DNA of 64,000 bases from assembly GCF_900240265.1 (NCBI RefSeq), contig NZ_LT964739.1:2114835-2178834 (forward strand), in the 5' to 3' direction. The translations under genes were made by a program, and so were the position numbers. This stretch comes from Galactobacillus timonensis. Its GTDB lineage: Bacteria > Bacillota_I > Bacilli_A > Erysipelotrichales > Erysipelotrichaceae. Under the pieces are notes generated by a model, which was given only the letters and a program-made list of their open reading frames with translations, was not told the DNA's origin and made no database searches. Shown piece by piece: positions 55,315 through 63,947 of this stretch (position 1 is the stretch's first letter; the number at the start of each line of letters is the position of its first letter).

Positions 55315-55787
55315 AGCCGGATCCGATCCTTCAGTTTTTCCAGCGATGCCTCTCCGATTCCTTTGACGCGCGTCAGATCTTCAATCGTCTGAAAGAGGCC
55401 GTTTTCATTGCGATCGGCGATGATCCGCTGGGCCATGGCGGGACCGATGCCGGGAAGAGTTTCGAGCTCCTGCTGGCTGGCCGTATTGATCGAAACCAGT
55501 GGAAGGTCCCCTTCCTCCTTTTTCGCCGGGACATTCAGCACATCCCTGTCCGCAAGAATGGCGAGTGGATTGAGGCTGGAAAGATCCGCGGTTTCCTTGA
55601 TACCCGCCTTCTGCAGGCCGTCTTCGATGGTTGCGTAACGCTCGAGCCGATAGGTGCCGGGCTGTTCCACTTCGCCCCGGATCGTTACCTGAATCGAATC
55701 GCCCTGCAGAGCTTCGAGATTCATCAGATCAAAGGGCGTAAAAAATGCGGCGATGACAAGCAGCGCAAAGATGATGATTCGCTTCAT
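55311..55787 (-). CDS. comEA: DNA receptor ComEA
   Basis: Membrane-anchored double-stranded DNA receptor for transformation, 158 residues. An N-terminal membrane anchor (IIIFALLVIAAFFTPF) is followed by an SLBB-type domain (VTIRGEVEQPGTYRLERYAT) and two helix-hairpin-helix motifs at the C-terminus, SINTASQQELETLPGIGPAM and FQTIEDLTRVKGIGEASLEK, which bind DNA. Together with comEC it indicates a competence system, though the pilus genes are outside this window. Confidence 0.93.
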   Translation of the reverse strand: MKRIIIFALLVIAAFFTPFDLMNLEALQGDSIQVTIRGEVEQPGTYRLERYATIEDGLQKAGIKETADLSSLNPLAILADRDVLNVPAKKEEGDLPLVSINTASQQELETLPGIGPAMAQRIIADRNENGLFQTIEDLTRVKGIGEASLEKLKDRIRL

Positions 55788-55827
55788 AAAAAAACTCCCT
55801 TCTGTCTGTTTCTAGACAAAAGAGAGT
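55787..55827 (-). terminator. Intrinsic terminator downstream of greA
   Basis: On the minus strand ACTCTCTTTTGTCT pairs with AGACAGAAGGGAGT around AGAAAC and is followed by TTTTTTT, 40 bases after the greA stop. It separates the greA operon from comEA. Confidence 0.92.
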
Positions 55828-55864
55828 AACGTTCCGAAAAGAAATTGAAATGAAATGGCCGGGA

Positions 55865-56335
55865 TTACTTAACGGAAATGATCGTAACCTCGTACGGCTT
55901 CTTGCAGTTGACTTCAACTGTCTGGCCGACACGCTTATCAAGGATGGCCTGGGCAAGCGCTGTTTCGTTGGAAATCTTGCCGTTCAACGGATCTGCTTCG
56001 GTACGGCCGACGATCGAATAAACCGCCTCTTCCTTCGTATCCTGGAACTGCAGCTGAACTGTCGAACCGATGCGGACCGTCTTCGAATTTCCCTTGGTCG
56101 AAATGATCTCATAGTTCTTGAGCATTTCTTCCAGTTCCGCAATCCGGTTTTCAACCTGCGCCTGCTTATCACGCGCCGCATCGTAATCCGCGTTTTCGGA
56201 AAGGTCACCCAGCGAACGTGCTTCCTTGAGTTCCGCCTTGACCTCTTCACGTGTCACATGAACCAGTGTGTTGTATTCATCCTGCAGGTCTTTCAAACCC
56301 TGCTCTGTTACATAAGTCTTCTTTGCGTCTGCCAC
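55865..56335 (-). CDS. greA: Transcription elongation factor GreA
   Basis: Releases backtracked RNA polymerase by stimulating transcript cleavage. 156 residues; the N-terminal coiled coil begins YVTEQGLKDLQDEYNTLVHV and carries the tip acidic pair in SLGDLSENADYDAARDKQAQ, and the C-terminal FKBP-like domain ends with GQTVEVNCKKPYEVTIISV. Ribosome site aggtttt-type upstream; 61 bases separate it from udk. It ends at a strong terminator. Confidence 0.96.
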   Translation of the reverse strand: MADAKKTYVTEQGLKDLQDEYNTLVHVTREEVKAELKEARSLGDLSENADYDAARDKQAQVENRIAELEEMLKNYEIISTKGNSKTVRIGSTVQLQFQDTKEEAVYSIVGRTEADPLNGKISNETALAQAILDKRVGQTVEVNCKKPYEVTIISVK

Positions 56336-56396
56336 AGTTAAAACCTCCCGATTTTTGCTTAGAAATTATAGCGCAGAGATCCGGCCTCCGCCAGCC

Positions 56397-57029
56397 TCAG
56401 TCCAGCGGATGATGGATGATACTCGCGATTTTTGTATTCAGAAGATCCACGGCGACCTCATTCTGACCGCCCTGGGGAATAATAATGTCCGCATAGCGCT
56501 TGCTCGGCTCAATGAAAATGTCATGCATCGGACGAACCGTACCGAGATACTGATCCACAACCCAGTCCAGATTCCGTCCCCGCTCCTTGACGTCACGTAT
56601 CAGACGGCGAATGAAACGAACATCGGCCGGCGCATCGATGAACACCTTAATGTTCAGCAGCGACCGGATCTGCTCATCCTCCAGAACAAAGAGCCCTTCC
56701 ACAACGATGACATCGGCCGGCTCACAATGTTCCGTCAAAGGACTGCGCGTCAGCTTCACAAAATCATAGGTCGGTTTCTCAATGGCCTGATGATTCATCA
56801 GCTGCTTCAGCTGCGCAACGAACAGATCATTGTCGAAGGCAAAGGGATGATCATAGTTGACCTTCGTCCGCTCATCCATCGTCATGTCCGACTGATCCTT
56901 GTAGTAGTCATCCTGCCGGATGATCAATACCGTGTTCGTGTCTCCGAACTCCTGCTGAATCCGCCGCGAAACACTCGTCTTGCCCGAAGCACTTCCCCCG
57001 GCAATTCCGATCAGCACTGGCTTTTTCAT
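56397..57029 (-). CDS. udk: Uridine kinase
   Basis: Pyrimidine salvage enzyme of 210 residues that phosphorylates uridine and cytidine. Walker A is IGIAGGSASGKTSVSRRI; other family segments are VLIIRQDDYYKDQSDM, NYDHPFAFDNDLFV and DVIVVEGLFVLEDEQI, with the C-terminal EPSKRYADIIIPQGGQN. It overlaps the broken Nudix gene by 4 bases and precedes greA, a common Firmicutes order. Confidence 0.96.
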   Translation of the reverse strand: MKKPVLIGIAGGSASGKTSVSRRIQQEFGDTNTVLIIRQDDYYKDQSDMTMDERTKVNYDHPFAFDNDLFVAQLKQLMNHQAIEKPTYDFVKLTRSPLTEHCEPADVIVVEGLFVLEDEQIRSLLNIKVFIDAPADVRFIRRLIRDVKERGRNLDWVVDQYLGTVRPMHDIFIEPSKRYADIIIPQGGQNEVAVDLLNTKIASIIHHPLD

Positions 57030-57415
57030 AGTTCTCCCTCCGCCGGCAGTTCTTTCACTTCCACCAGCTGTCCCTGCGCATCATAAACCATGTGATAGAA
57101 AAACGGCACATCCTTCTTCAACATCCGTTCCAGAAAAATCCGGTCTCCGGGCCAAAGATGAAGTTTCATAACATCCTCTTCCCGGATCCAGCCAAGCGTA
57201 CCTTCCGGATCCGGCTGCAGACTTCCCGTCCACGACGATGCAGTATATACCGAAATCACTTCCCTCAGGGCACAGTCACGAATCGTTTCAGCGGCTTCTT
57301 TCTTACCGCCGATGCCGATCCAATAGCCATGATTCAGGTCGTTTTTCTTCCGGTTGCGTTCCAGGAAAAGCCACTTCCTGTCTTGAATCAGATAGACACA
57401 GCTGCTTTCAATCAT
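57026..57415 (-). pseudogene. Nudix hydrolase (MutT-like) with an internal in-frame deletion
   Basis: The frame gives 129 residues against about 155-160 in relatives. It begins IESSCVYLIQDRKWLFLERN, reaches the Nudix box as GGKKEAAETIRDCALREV, and then jumps to ISVYTASSWTGSLQPDPEGT, which normally lies some 30 residues further on. The Glu-Glu-x-x-Gly part of the Nudix box, which holds the catalytic metal ligands, is gone. The rest (LGWIREEDVMKLHLWPGDRI) is intact. A stable protein may be made, but it should not hydrolyse nucleotides. It is coupled to udk. Confidence 0.75.
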
Positions 57416-57426
57416 TGTCCGCCCGC

Positions 57427-58524
57427 TCAGTTCACCTGGTCGTATTTCTTTACATTGGCGTTATGTTCCTCAAGGGTCTTGGCATAGTAGATCTTCCCTG
57501 TCGTCACATCCGCCATGAAATAGTAATAGCCGTCCATCGATGTATCCGGATTCAGCACCGCATTCAGCGCATCCCGCCCCGGATTCAGAATGGGTCCCGG
57601 CGGAAGACCCGTATGAAGATAGGTATTGTAGGGACTGTCATAGTCCGAGTTTACTTCACACGCCTTCCAGCTGTCCGTATCCCGGTTCAGATCAATCGCA
57701 TAGCACACCGTCACCGAACTCTGCAGCGGCATATCGATCGCCAGCCGGTTGTAGAACACCTGCGCAACCTTGGCCATATCTTCCGGCGTACTGGCTTCAT
57801 ACTGAATAATCGAAGCCAGCGTATAGATCTGATGAATGGTGAGACTGGAAGCACTCATCTGATCCTTCAGCTCGTTGTAGACGGTGAGCTGGCCGTTGAG
57901 CAGCGTCCGCGTAATCGTATCCGCATCCGTCTCGGGGTAGAAGTTGTAGGTATTGGGAAACAGATACCCCTCCAGAAGGCACCGCGTATCACTGTTAAAC
58001 ACATCTTCCGTCAAGAACGGATAATCGCTCATCAGTGAACGGACGTAATCCTTATCATTCCACTTGGCAATCAGATCATCGCTGCTCACATTGGTCGCAG
58101 CTCCGATCTTGTTTGCCACATCCTTTGCCCAGTCGCCTTCGACAATCGTCACCGTCACCTGGTCTACGATCGCCGCCGTCGGATCATTGAGCGTCACAAG
58201 AATCGTATTCAGATCCCAGGACGCATCGAGATTGTAGATACCCGCCTTAATGGCCGTCAGATCGTGCTGACGCGCATAAAGGTAGGCCATCGTCCCGTCC
58301 CGGATCACGCCCGCATCCTGCAGCTGCGCAAGCGCATTGCGCGCCGAAACGCCGGAGTCAATCGTAATCGTCACCGGCGTACTTTCCTGCTGCACAGGCT
58401 TCTGTGCCGAACGGTAGCGGAAGCCGATCACAAGAAAAACCACCAGCACCACCAGCAGAATGAGACAGAATACAGCCTTCAGATTCAGATGACGGCTCTT
58501 AGTTCTCTTTTTTTTCTTCGTCAT
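57427..58524 (-). CDS. mltG: Endolytic murein transglycosylase MltG
   Basis: Membrane-anchored lytic transglycosylase, 365 residues, that trims nascent peptidoglycan glycan strands. A basic start (TKKKKRTKSRH) and one membrane helix (AVFCLILLVVLVVFLVIGF, about 15-33) are followed by a LysM-like domain (VTITIDSGVSARNALAQLQD) and the YceG catalytic domain; the catalytic Glu lies in LASIIQYEASTPEDMAKVAQ, followed by VFYNRL and the YNTYLHTGLPPGPI substrate loop. Confidence 0.94.
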   Translation of the reverse strand: MTKKKKRTKSRHLNLKAVFCLILLVVLVVFLVIGFRYRSAQKPVQQESTPVTITIDSGVSARNALAQLQDAGVIRDGTMAYLYARQHDLTAIKAGIYNLDASWDLNTILVTLNDPTAAIVDQVTVTIVEGDWAKDVANKIGAATNVSSDDLIAKWNDKDYVRSLMSDYPFLTEDVFNSDTRCLLEGYLFPNTYNFYPETDADTITRTLLNGQLTVYNELKDQMSASSLTIHQIYTLASIIQYEASTPEDMAKVAQVFYNRLAIDMPLQSSVTVCYAIDLNRDTDSWKACEVNSDYDSPYNTYLHTGLPPGPILNPGRDALNAVLNPDTSMDGYYYFMADVTTGKIYYAKTLEEHNANVKKYDQVN

Positions 58525-58798
58525 CGGTCTTCAGCAGTCCTTCCACGCCCTGCAGAGCGTCCAAAACCTCGGCACAGAATTCTCTGTCTTCCGGATCCGT
58601 AACATCCACCAGGTTGAAATCATCCTCTGTACAATACATCGGATAAACGCTGTCCTCATCCTCATCGGCCGGATCCTTGATCAGCACAAAGTGCTTCAGC
58701 CCGTCTTTGGAATCAAACTCAGCAATCTTTTCCACCCTGTATTCATTGCCGTCTTCATCCTGGATCGATACCAGGCGGTCATCTTCTTCCATATTCAT
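58499..58798 (-). CDS. DUF1292 family protein (YrzB-like)
   Basis: Small acidic protein of 99 residues, MNMEEDDRLVSIQDEDGNEY then FVLIKDPADEDEDSVYPMYC. It belongs to the DUF1292 group encoded with ruvX and ireB in many Firmicutes, with no known biochemical role. It overlaps mltG at its 3' end by 26 bases and starts 54 bases after ruvX. Confidence 0.85.
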   Translation of the reverse strand: MNMEEDDRLVSIQDEDGNEYRVEKIAEFDSKDGLKHFVLIKDPADEDEDSVYPMYCTEDDFNLVDVTDPEDREFCAEVLDALQGVEGLLKTDDEEKKEN

Positions 58799-58852
58799 CT
58801 CATTCTCCTAATCAATGCACAAGAAAAGGCGTGCAATACTACGCCTCCTGTT

Positions 58853-59275
58853 TTACTTCACGGATCCCTGCGCGTCCAGATATCTCTGCAGAATCTGTAC
58901 CGCCGCCAGCTGATCGATCTTCTTTTTGCGATGACGCCGCGAAACATCGGCCATCAGAAGAATTTCCTCCGACTCCTGCGTCGTGTTGCGCTCATCCTGC
59001 ATCGCCACCGGGACACCGCTTTCCTTCTCCAGTTCCTTTCCGAAGGCAAGCGAAATCTGGGCACGCTCCGCCGCATCTCCATTTTCCAGCAAAGGAAGAC
59101 CAAGCACGATCTGATCCGGCTTCATCTCCCTGACCACTTCCAGGATCAGATCGAGAGCCGTATCATAGTCATCCTTCGGAAACCGCAGCGTCTTTACCGT
59201 ACCGGCAATGAAGCCCGTTTCGCTCCAGCTGATTCCGCACGTCACACTTCCCAGGTCCAGCCCGAGATATTTCAC
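58853..59275 (-). CDS. ruvX: Holliday junction resolvase-like protein RuvX/YqgF
   Basis: RNase H-fold nuclease of 140 residues. MKYLGLDLGSVTCGISWSET carries the first catalytic Asp; QIVLGLPLLENGD the central strand; and QDERNTTQESEEILL the second acidic site. Implicated in 16S rRNA end processing. It overlaps ireB by 4 bases. The G-x-D pattern and length are normal. Confidence 0.93.
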   Translation of the reverse strand: MKYLGLDLGSVTCGISWSETGFIAGTVKTLRFPKDDYDTALDLILEVVREMKPDQIVLGLPLLENGDAAERAQISLAFGKELEKESGVPVAMQDERNTTQESEEILLMADVSRRHRKKKIDQLAAVQILQRYLDAQGSVK

Positions 59276-59538
59276 TTCGAATTTTCCTCAAGATAGAAAC
59301 GCACAAGCTCCTCAATGATCTCGTGACGTTCCACCGACTGAATGATGCTGCGGGCATTCTTGTGCGAAGAAATATAAGCCGGGTCATTGGAAATCAGATA
59401 GCCCGAGATCTGGTTGATCGCATTGTATCCGCGCTCATCCAGCGCATCACGCACCAGCATCAATACCTGCCGGATATTCTCACGTCTAACCTCTTCCGCA
59501 TCAAAACTGACGGTCGGGGTAACATCTTGTCTGCTCAT
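59272..59538 (-). CDS. ireB: IreB family regulatory phosphoprotein (DUF965)
   Basis: Small cytoplasmic phosphoprotein, 88 residues. PTVSFDAEEVRRENIRQVLM and ALDERGYNAINQISGYLISN are the conserved family blocks. In Enterococcus IreB is phosphorylated on Thr by the Ser/Thr kinase IreK and controls cephalosporin tolerance; the N-terminal Thr residues in QDVTPTVSF are the equivalent positions. Gene order ireB-ruvX-DUF1292 downstream of alaS is the classical Firmicutes one. Confidence 0.93.
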   Translation of the reverse strand: MSRQDVTPTVSFDAEEVRRENIRQVLMLVRDALDERGYNAINQISGYLISNDPAYISSHKNARSIIQSVERHEIIEELVRFYLEENSK

Positions 59539-59602
59539 AATTCCCCTCCTGTTATTTCCTTAATTTTAGAACAAATAACTGAAAAAGTATACCGGACAGA
59601 AC

Positions 59603-60508
59603 TTAAAACGGCAGATCGTCCGCATCGATCGATTCCGCAGCAGACAACGCCTCCGCACGCTTCAGATAGCGGCTGATCGTCGACTTGGAAACACCATAGG
59701 CCACCGCCAGCGCCGCGCGCGTCATACCGTCCTGCGCATCCTGATAAACCCGCAGCGACAGCACATCCAGCTCACTCAGCCCCTCATTCTGCGCATATTC
59801 ATCCGACTCCGTACCTTCTTCCTGAGGATCCGCCGGATTCATATCCACCTCAGGATCCGAAACAGTCTCATCCAGGCTCCCATCTTCCTCAACAACCGGC
59901 AGACTGTCATCAAAGCGAACATTGTACGAACGGTGCTCCAGCTTATCCAGGCCGCGTTCCACCGCCTGCGCCTCATACCTTGCCCCGGCCATCAGATCCA
60001 GAAGATGCAGCGCATCCTTCGCCTCCCGGCGCTTCCGGCGGCTCTCACTCAGCCGGTGAGCCACATCCACCGCCTCCGCATCCGCCAGATCATTCAGTTC
60101 CAGATAATGCAGAAGATCCTGAGTCCTCAGATCCTCTTCCCTCAGGCGCGCCGTGTAAGTCTTCTTATATTCGTTAAAATGTGCCATCAGCTCTGCCCAG
60201 TTTCCAGCAATCCGCTCAATTTCATCAAGGCTAAGAATCGGTGCTTCGGACTCCTTCGCCTCCATGGCACCATCCGTATCAGCATCAGCCACCGACTGAC
60301 CATTGTCACCGTCCACCTCAACAATCCGCAGCGAAGAACCCGGATGCTGACCACTCAGACGATTCGAAGCCGAACGCATCGAGTTTTCGGCTGCCTGCTT
60401 TGACCGCCACACATATCCCTTTTCCGAGATTGTCTTCTGATCCTGTTCCAGGTACTGACATCCGACAATATCATCGGAAATCACCTGAACCATATATCCT
60501 TTTTTCAT
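59603..60508 (-). CDS. Uncharacterised protein with C-terminal helix-turn-helix
   Basis: Protein of 301 residues when started at the ATG at 60508 (MKKGYMVQVISDDIVGCQYL), which follows the ribosome site gcaggaggaacg; the open frame extends further upstream without one. The N-terminal 80 residues resemble a small alpha/beta domain, the middle is helical and very acidic (PEVDMNPADPQEEGTESDEY), and the C-terminus contains a resolvase/sigma-like helix-turn-helix: MTRAALAVAYGVSKSTISRY. I do not recognise a family. It sits between alaS and ireB where most Firmicutes have nothing, and may be a regulator or cell-cycle protein; that is conjecture. Confidence 0.75.
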   Translation of the reverse strand: MKKGYMVQVISDDIVGCQYLEQDQKTISEKGYVWRSKQAAENSMRSASNRLSGQHPGSSLRIVEVDGDNGQSVADADTDGAMEAKESEAPILSLDEIERIAGNWAELMAHFNEYKKTYTARLREEDLRTQDLLHYLELNDLADAEAVDVAHRLSESRRKRREAKDALHLLDLMAGARYEAQAVERGLDKLEHRSYNVRFDDSLPVVEEDGSLDETVSDPEVDMNPADPQEEGTESDEYAQNEGLSELDVLSLRVYQDAQDGMTRAALAVAYGVSKSTISRYLKRAEALSAAESIDADDLPF

Positions 60509-60638
60509 CGTTCCTCCTGCCGCGTCAAACACATCTTTCCTATCATACACAGGAAGTAGCCGGAATGCCAAAAAAAGGGACGCGCGGCCAGACGACTGCA
60601 CATCCCGGTTCTTATCTTTTTACAGCTGAAAACGTAGT

Positions 60639-63284
60639 TTAAGCAGCCTTCACCAGCGCACGCACCGCATCCTCGGCTTCCGCCACTTTGGAACTGTCTT
60701 TGCCGCCGGCCTGTGCCATGTCGGGCCTGCCGCCGCCATTGCCACCGCACACCTGTGCGGCTGCCTTGACAAGATTGCCTGCCTTCAAACCCCTGGCAAT
60801 GGCGCCCTTGCTCGAGGCGCACACAAACGTCACCTTGCCATCACCAACGCTCGTCACGAAGACAACGCTCTCACCAAGCTTCGCCCGCAGCGCCGAGGCA
60901 TAATCCTTCATTGCCGAAGGATCCATGTCCTTGCGCTGTGCAAACAGGAGCTTGATGCCATTGTAGTCTTCGGCCTTACTGAGCATTGCGTCGGTATCCG
61001 CGAGCATGGCCTTTTCATCCGCAGCTGCAGCCGCCTTGCGCAGCTTCGCATTTTCTTCCTGCAGATGCTGAATCCGCTCGATGATGCCGGCCGCATCCTT
61101 CAGATGCAGCAATGCTGAGATGTCGCTCAGTGTATCCTGCTGCGCACGGAAGTCTTCATAAGCCTTCATCTTGGTCTCGCAGGTAATACGGCGAACGCCC
61201 GATCCGACCGATTCCTCGGAAATGATGCGGAACACACCAAGATCCCCGGTATTGGACGCATGGGTTCCGGCACAGAACTCCTTGGACACATCGCCCATCG
61301 AAACAACCCGAACCTCATCGCCGTACTTCTCATCAAACAGAGCGATGGCACCGGTCTTCTTCGCCTCTTCAATCGGAAGCACCTGCGTCGTGATCGGCAG
61401 ATCCTCTTCGATCCACGTATTGACCAGACGCTCCACTTCCTTCAGCTGCTCAGCACTCGGCTTCTCAAAATGCGTAAAGTCGAAGCGCGCATAATCCGGT
61501 CCATTGTAGGAGCCCGCCTGTGCGACATGGCTGCCAAGCACCTGGCGCAGCGCACTCTGCAGAAGATGCAGCGACGAATGGTTGGCACGCGTCTTCTGAC
61601 GGTCTTCATAGTTATAGGCACCCTGTACAGTGTCACCGACATGAAGAATGCCTTCAACATTGACGATATGGTGCATCGGCTGCTTGTGGGGCGCCTTGCG
61701 GACATCGTTGACATCGGCCTTGAACACGTCATTCCAAAGCTTGCCGGTATCAGCCGTCTGGCCGCCGGACTCCGCATAGAAGCAGGTCTTCGAAAGGATG
61801 ACATCGCCCTCATCTTCCAGTTCATCGACGGACACACCATCCTTGAACAGCCCGATGACCGTACCTTCACAGGTTGAATCCGTATATTTTGTCTCGACAG
61901 ACGGCGTCACGAAGTCCATCAGATCCTTGGACTGTCCGTGCATCGACTGCAGATTGCCGCGCGCTTCTCTTGCCCGCTGCTTCTGCGCCTCCATCTCCTT
62001 TTCAAAGCCTTCCTCATCTACGGTATAGCCGGCATCGGCGGCGATTTCCTCCGTCAGCTCCTTCGGATAGCCGTAGGTGTCATACAGCTTGAAGACAACC
62101 TCACCCGGAAGACGCTTTGTGTCCGCATGGCTCGCCAGCGCATCATTCAGAAGCGCCTCACCGTTGGCCAGCGTCTTATGGAACGACTCCTCTTCATTGC
62201 GCACCAGATGGGAGATCAGAGCCACCTTGTCCTCGAGATACGGATAGAAGTCCTTCATATTGTCCGCAACCACCTGGACCAGTTTGTACATGAAGGCATC
62301 CTCAATGCCCAGCTTAATGCCATAGCGCACGGCACGGCGCAGAACGCGGCGCAGAACATAGCCGCGGCCCGCATTCGAGAACGTCGCACCATCCGCAATC
62401 GCAAACGTTACGGTACGGATATGATCCGCAATGACACGGTACGCCATCTTGTATTCCGGCTCATCGTAGCTGTGCTTAGCATACTTTTCGGTCGCATGAA
62501 TGATCGGCAGGAACAGGTCCGTATCAAAGTTCGTATCACCATCCTGAACCATGCATACAAGGCGCTCCAGGCCCATGCCCGTATCAATGTTCTTCTGCGG
62601 CAGCTCCTTGTACTGGCTGCGGGGTACTTCGCCCGGACGGCAGTCATACTGCGAGAAGACGATGTTCCACAGCTCAACGTACCGGTCGTTCTCAACATCG
62701 TCGAAGAACAGCTTCTCACCTACATGATTTGGATCAAAGCGCTCACCGCGGTCGTAATACAGCTCCGTATCCGGTCCGCCAGGTCCCCTTCCGATTTCCC
62801 AGAAGTTGTCCTCGCTCTTGCGGATATGGGACTCAATCATGCCGTTGGCAACCCAGTAGTTGTAAGCCTCTGTATCATCCGGATACACCGTCACATAGAG
62901 ACGCTTCGGATCAAAGCCGATCCATTCGGGGCTTGTGAGGAATTCCCAAGCCCAGGCAATGGCTTCCTTCTTGAAGTAGTCGCCGATCGAGAAGTTGCCC
63001 AGCATCTCAAAGAACGTATGATGCCGTGCCGTACGGCCGACGTTTTCAATGTCGTTGGTACGAATCGATTTCTGCGCATTGCAGATACGGTTGCTCGCCG
63101 GCTTCTCCGTGCCATCAAAGTACTTCTTCAGTGCCGAAACACCTGCATTGATCCAAAGCAGCGTCGGATCATCGTGCGGAATCAGGCTCGCGCCCGGCTC
63201 CACCATGCAGCCCTTGGACTTGAAGAAGTCCAGGAACATCTGCCGGATCTGATTGCCGCTCAGCTGTCTGTTTTCACTCGTCAT
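60639..63284 (-). CDS. alaS: Alanyl-tRNA synthetase
   Basis: Charges tRNA-Ala; 881 residues with all domains. The class II core begins NQIRQMFLDFFKSKGCMVEP and contains ARHHTFFEMLGNFSIGDYFK. The editing domain has the zinc/active site residues in RANHSSLHLLQSALR and EFCAGTHASNTGDLGVF. The C-terminal DHHA1-like domain ends GGNGGGRPDMAQAGG. Expression is controlled by the T-box leader at 63328-63545. It heads the minus-strand operon alaS-HTH-ireB-ruvX-DUF1292-mltG. Confidence 0.97.
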   Translation of the reverse strand: MTSENRQLSGNQIRQMFLDFFKSKGCMVEPGASLIPHDDPTLLWINAGVSALKKYFDGTEKPASNRICNAQKSIRTNDIENVGRTARHHTFFEMLGNFSIGDYFKKEAIAWAWEFLTSPEWIGFDPKRLYVTVYPDDTEAYNYWVANGMIESHIRKSEDNFWEIGRGPGGPDTELYYDRGERFDPNHVGEKLFFDDVENDRYVELWNIVFSQYDCRPGEVPRSQYKELPQKNIDTGMGLERLVCMVQDGDTNFDTDLFLPIIHATEKYAKHSYDEPEYKMAYRVIADHIRTVTFAIADGATFSNAGRGYVLRRVLRRAVRYGIKLGIEDAFMYKLVQVVADNMKDFYPYLEDKVALISHLVRNEEESFHKTLANGEALLNDALASHADTKRLPGEVVFKLYDTYGYPKELTEEIAADAGYTVDEEGFEKEMEAQKQRAREARGNLQSMHGQSKDLMDFVTPSVETKYTDSTCEGTVIGLFKDGVSVDELEDEGDVILSKTCFYAESGGQTADTGKLWNDVFKADVNDVRKAPHKQPMHHIVNVEGILHVGDTVQGAYNYEDRQKTRANHSSLHLLQSALRQVLGSHVAQAGSYNGPDYARFDFTHFEKPSAEQLKEVERLVNTWIEEDLPITTQVLPIEEAKKTGAIALFDEKYGDEVRVVSMGDVSKEFCAGTHASNTGDLGVFRIISEESVGSGVRRITCETKMKAYEDFRAQQDTLSDISALLHLKDAAGIIERIQHLQEENAKLRKAAAAADEKAMLADTDAMLSKAEDYNGIKLLFAQRKDMDPSAMKDYASALRAKLGESVVFVTSVGDGKVTFVCASSKGAIARGLKAGNLVKAAAQVCGGNGGGRPDMAQAGGKDSSKVAEAEDAVRALVKAA

Positions 63285-63327
63285 CGTTTTCCTATCTCCT
63301 GTTTCCCTTCATTTTTCCGCCTTTACC

Positions 63328-63545
63328 AAAATAAAAACATTCCGGCAAAGACTGCAGGAACGTTCATCACGCGGTACCATCCTGTTTCGTCAGCAGCGCT
63401 GACGCACCTCACTTATGCCGGTAACGGCGGCTTCCGGCGCCGATTAAGCGCTCATCCAAAGCAGCTTCAGAAAGCTACGGCCGCAGATTTTCACCAACCA
63501 TCTGCTCTCTTAAGGATCCGTCACGCTCCCTACTTGTCTTTTTCA
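63328..63545 (-). ncRNA. T-box leader of alaS
   Basis: On the minus strand, after the start of stem I (aagtagggagcg), the leader carries the T-box sequence GGATGGTACCGCG (complement of about 63371-63384). It ends with a terminator hairpin AACGTTCC...GGAATGTT followed by TTTTATTTT at 63330-63366. A GCU codon in the gaagctgcttt segment is the likely alanine specifier. Uncharged tRNA-Ala should promote antitermination of alaS. A -10-like TAAGAT about 15-20 bases upstream is a weak promoter candidate. Confidence 0.9.
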
Positions 63546-63595
63546 TCGATTTCCCGCATATCTTAGCATGAAACAAGGCCAATGAAAACAGAGAA

Positions 63596-63947
63596 CTAAC
63601 TCAGTTTCTCTTCTTCCGTATCCACGAATCGCATGATTTTCAACTTCAACAGAAGCCACGGCTGAAACCTGGAAAAAATCAAAGCCAGCCCGATTTCGAT
63701 CAAAAAGGCGGCCAGCTGCAGATCCACTGTAAAGACCATTCTTCCCGCAATCGCTCTCGACAAAAGATCCAGCAGTTTCAGAACCACAAACATCTCGATG
63801 AACAACAGAATCCAGTTGTACTTCACAACAAACGTTCTGCTGCATTTTCTGCAGGTATAGCGATCGTGCCATGGAGATGATTTACTTTGATCCAGCTGCA
63901 GTTTTCCCCCGCAGCAGGGACAAGGAAGATTAGGGGGTACACTTCAT
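63596..63947 (-). pseudogene. Zinc-ribbon membrane protein, apparent frameshift near its start
   Basis: The frame that ends at 63596 encodes CPCCGGKLQLDQSKSSPW, then a second Cys pair TCRKCSRTF, then two hydrophobic segments (WILLFIEMFVVLKLLDLL and LAAFLIEIGLALIF), a pattern of a zinc-ribbon membrane protein of about 117 residues. No start codon is in frame above the first Cys. The natural ATG at 63945-63947 (MKCTP) is one base out of frame because of the five-G run at 63933-63937; with four, the reading would be MKCTPNLPCPCCGG. An internal ATG at 63826 could give only the 76-residue membrane part. A sequencing error in the run is also possible. Confidence 0.6.

Noticed and set aside
61938..63566. 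542-codon plus-strand frame antisense to alaS
   Set aside because: It mirrors the conserved alaS gene codon by codon and has no ribosome site or domain.
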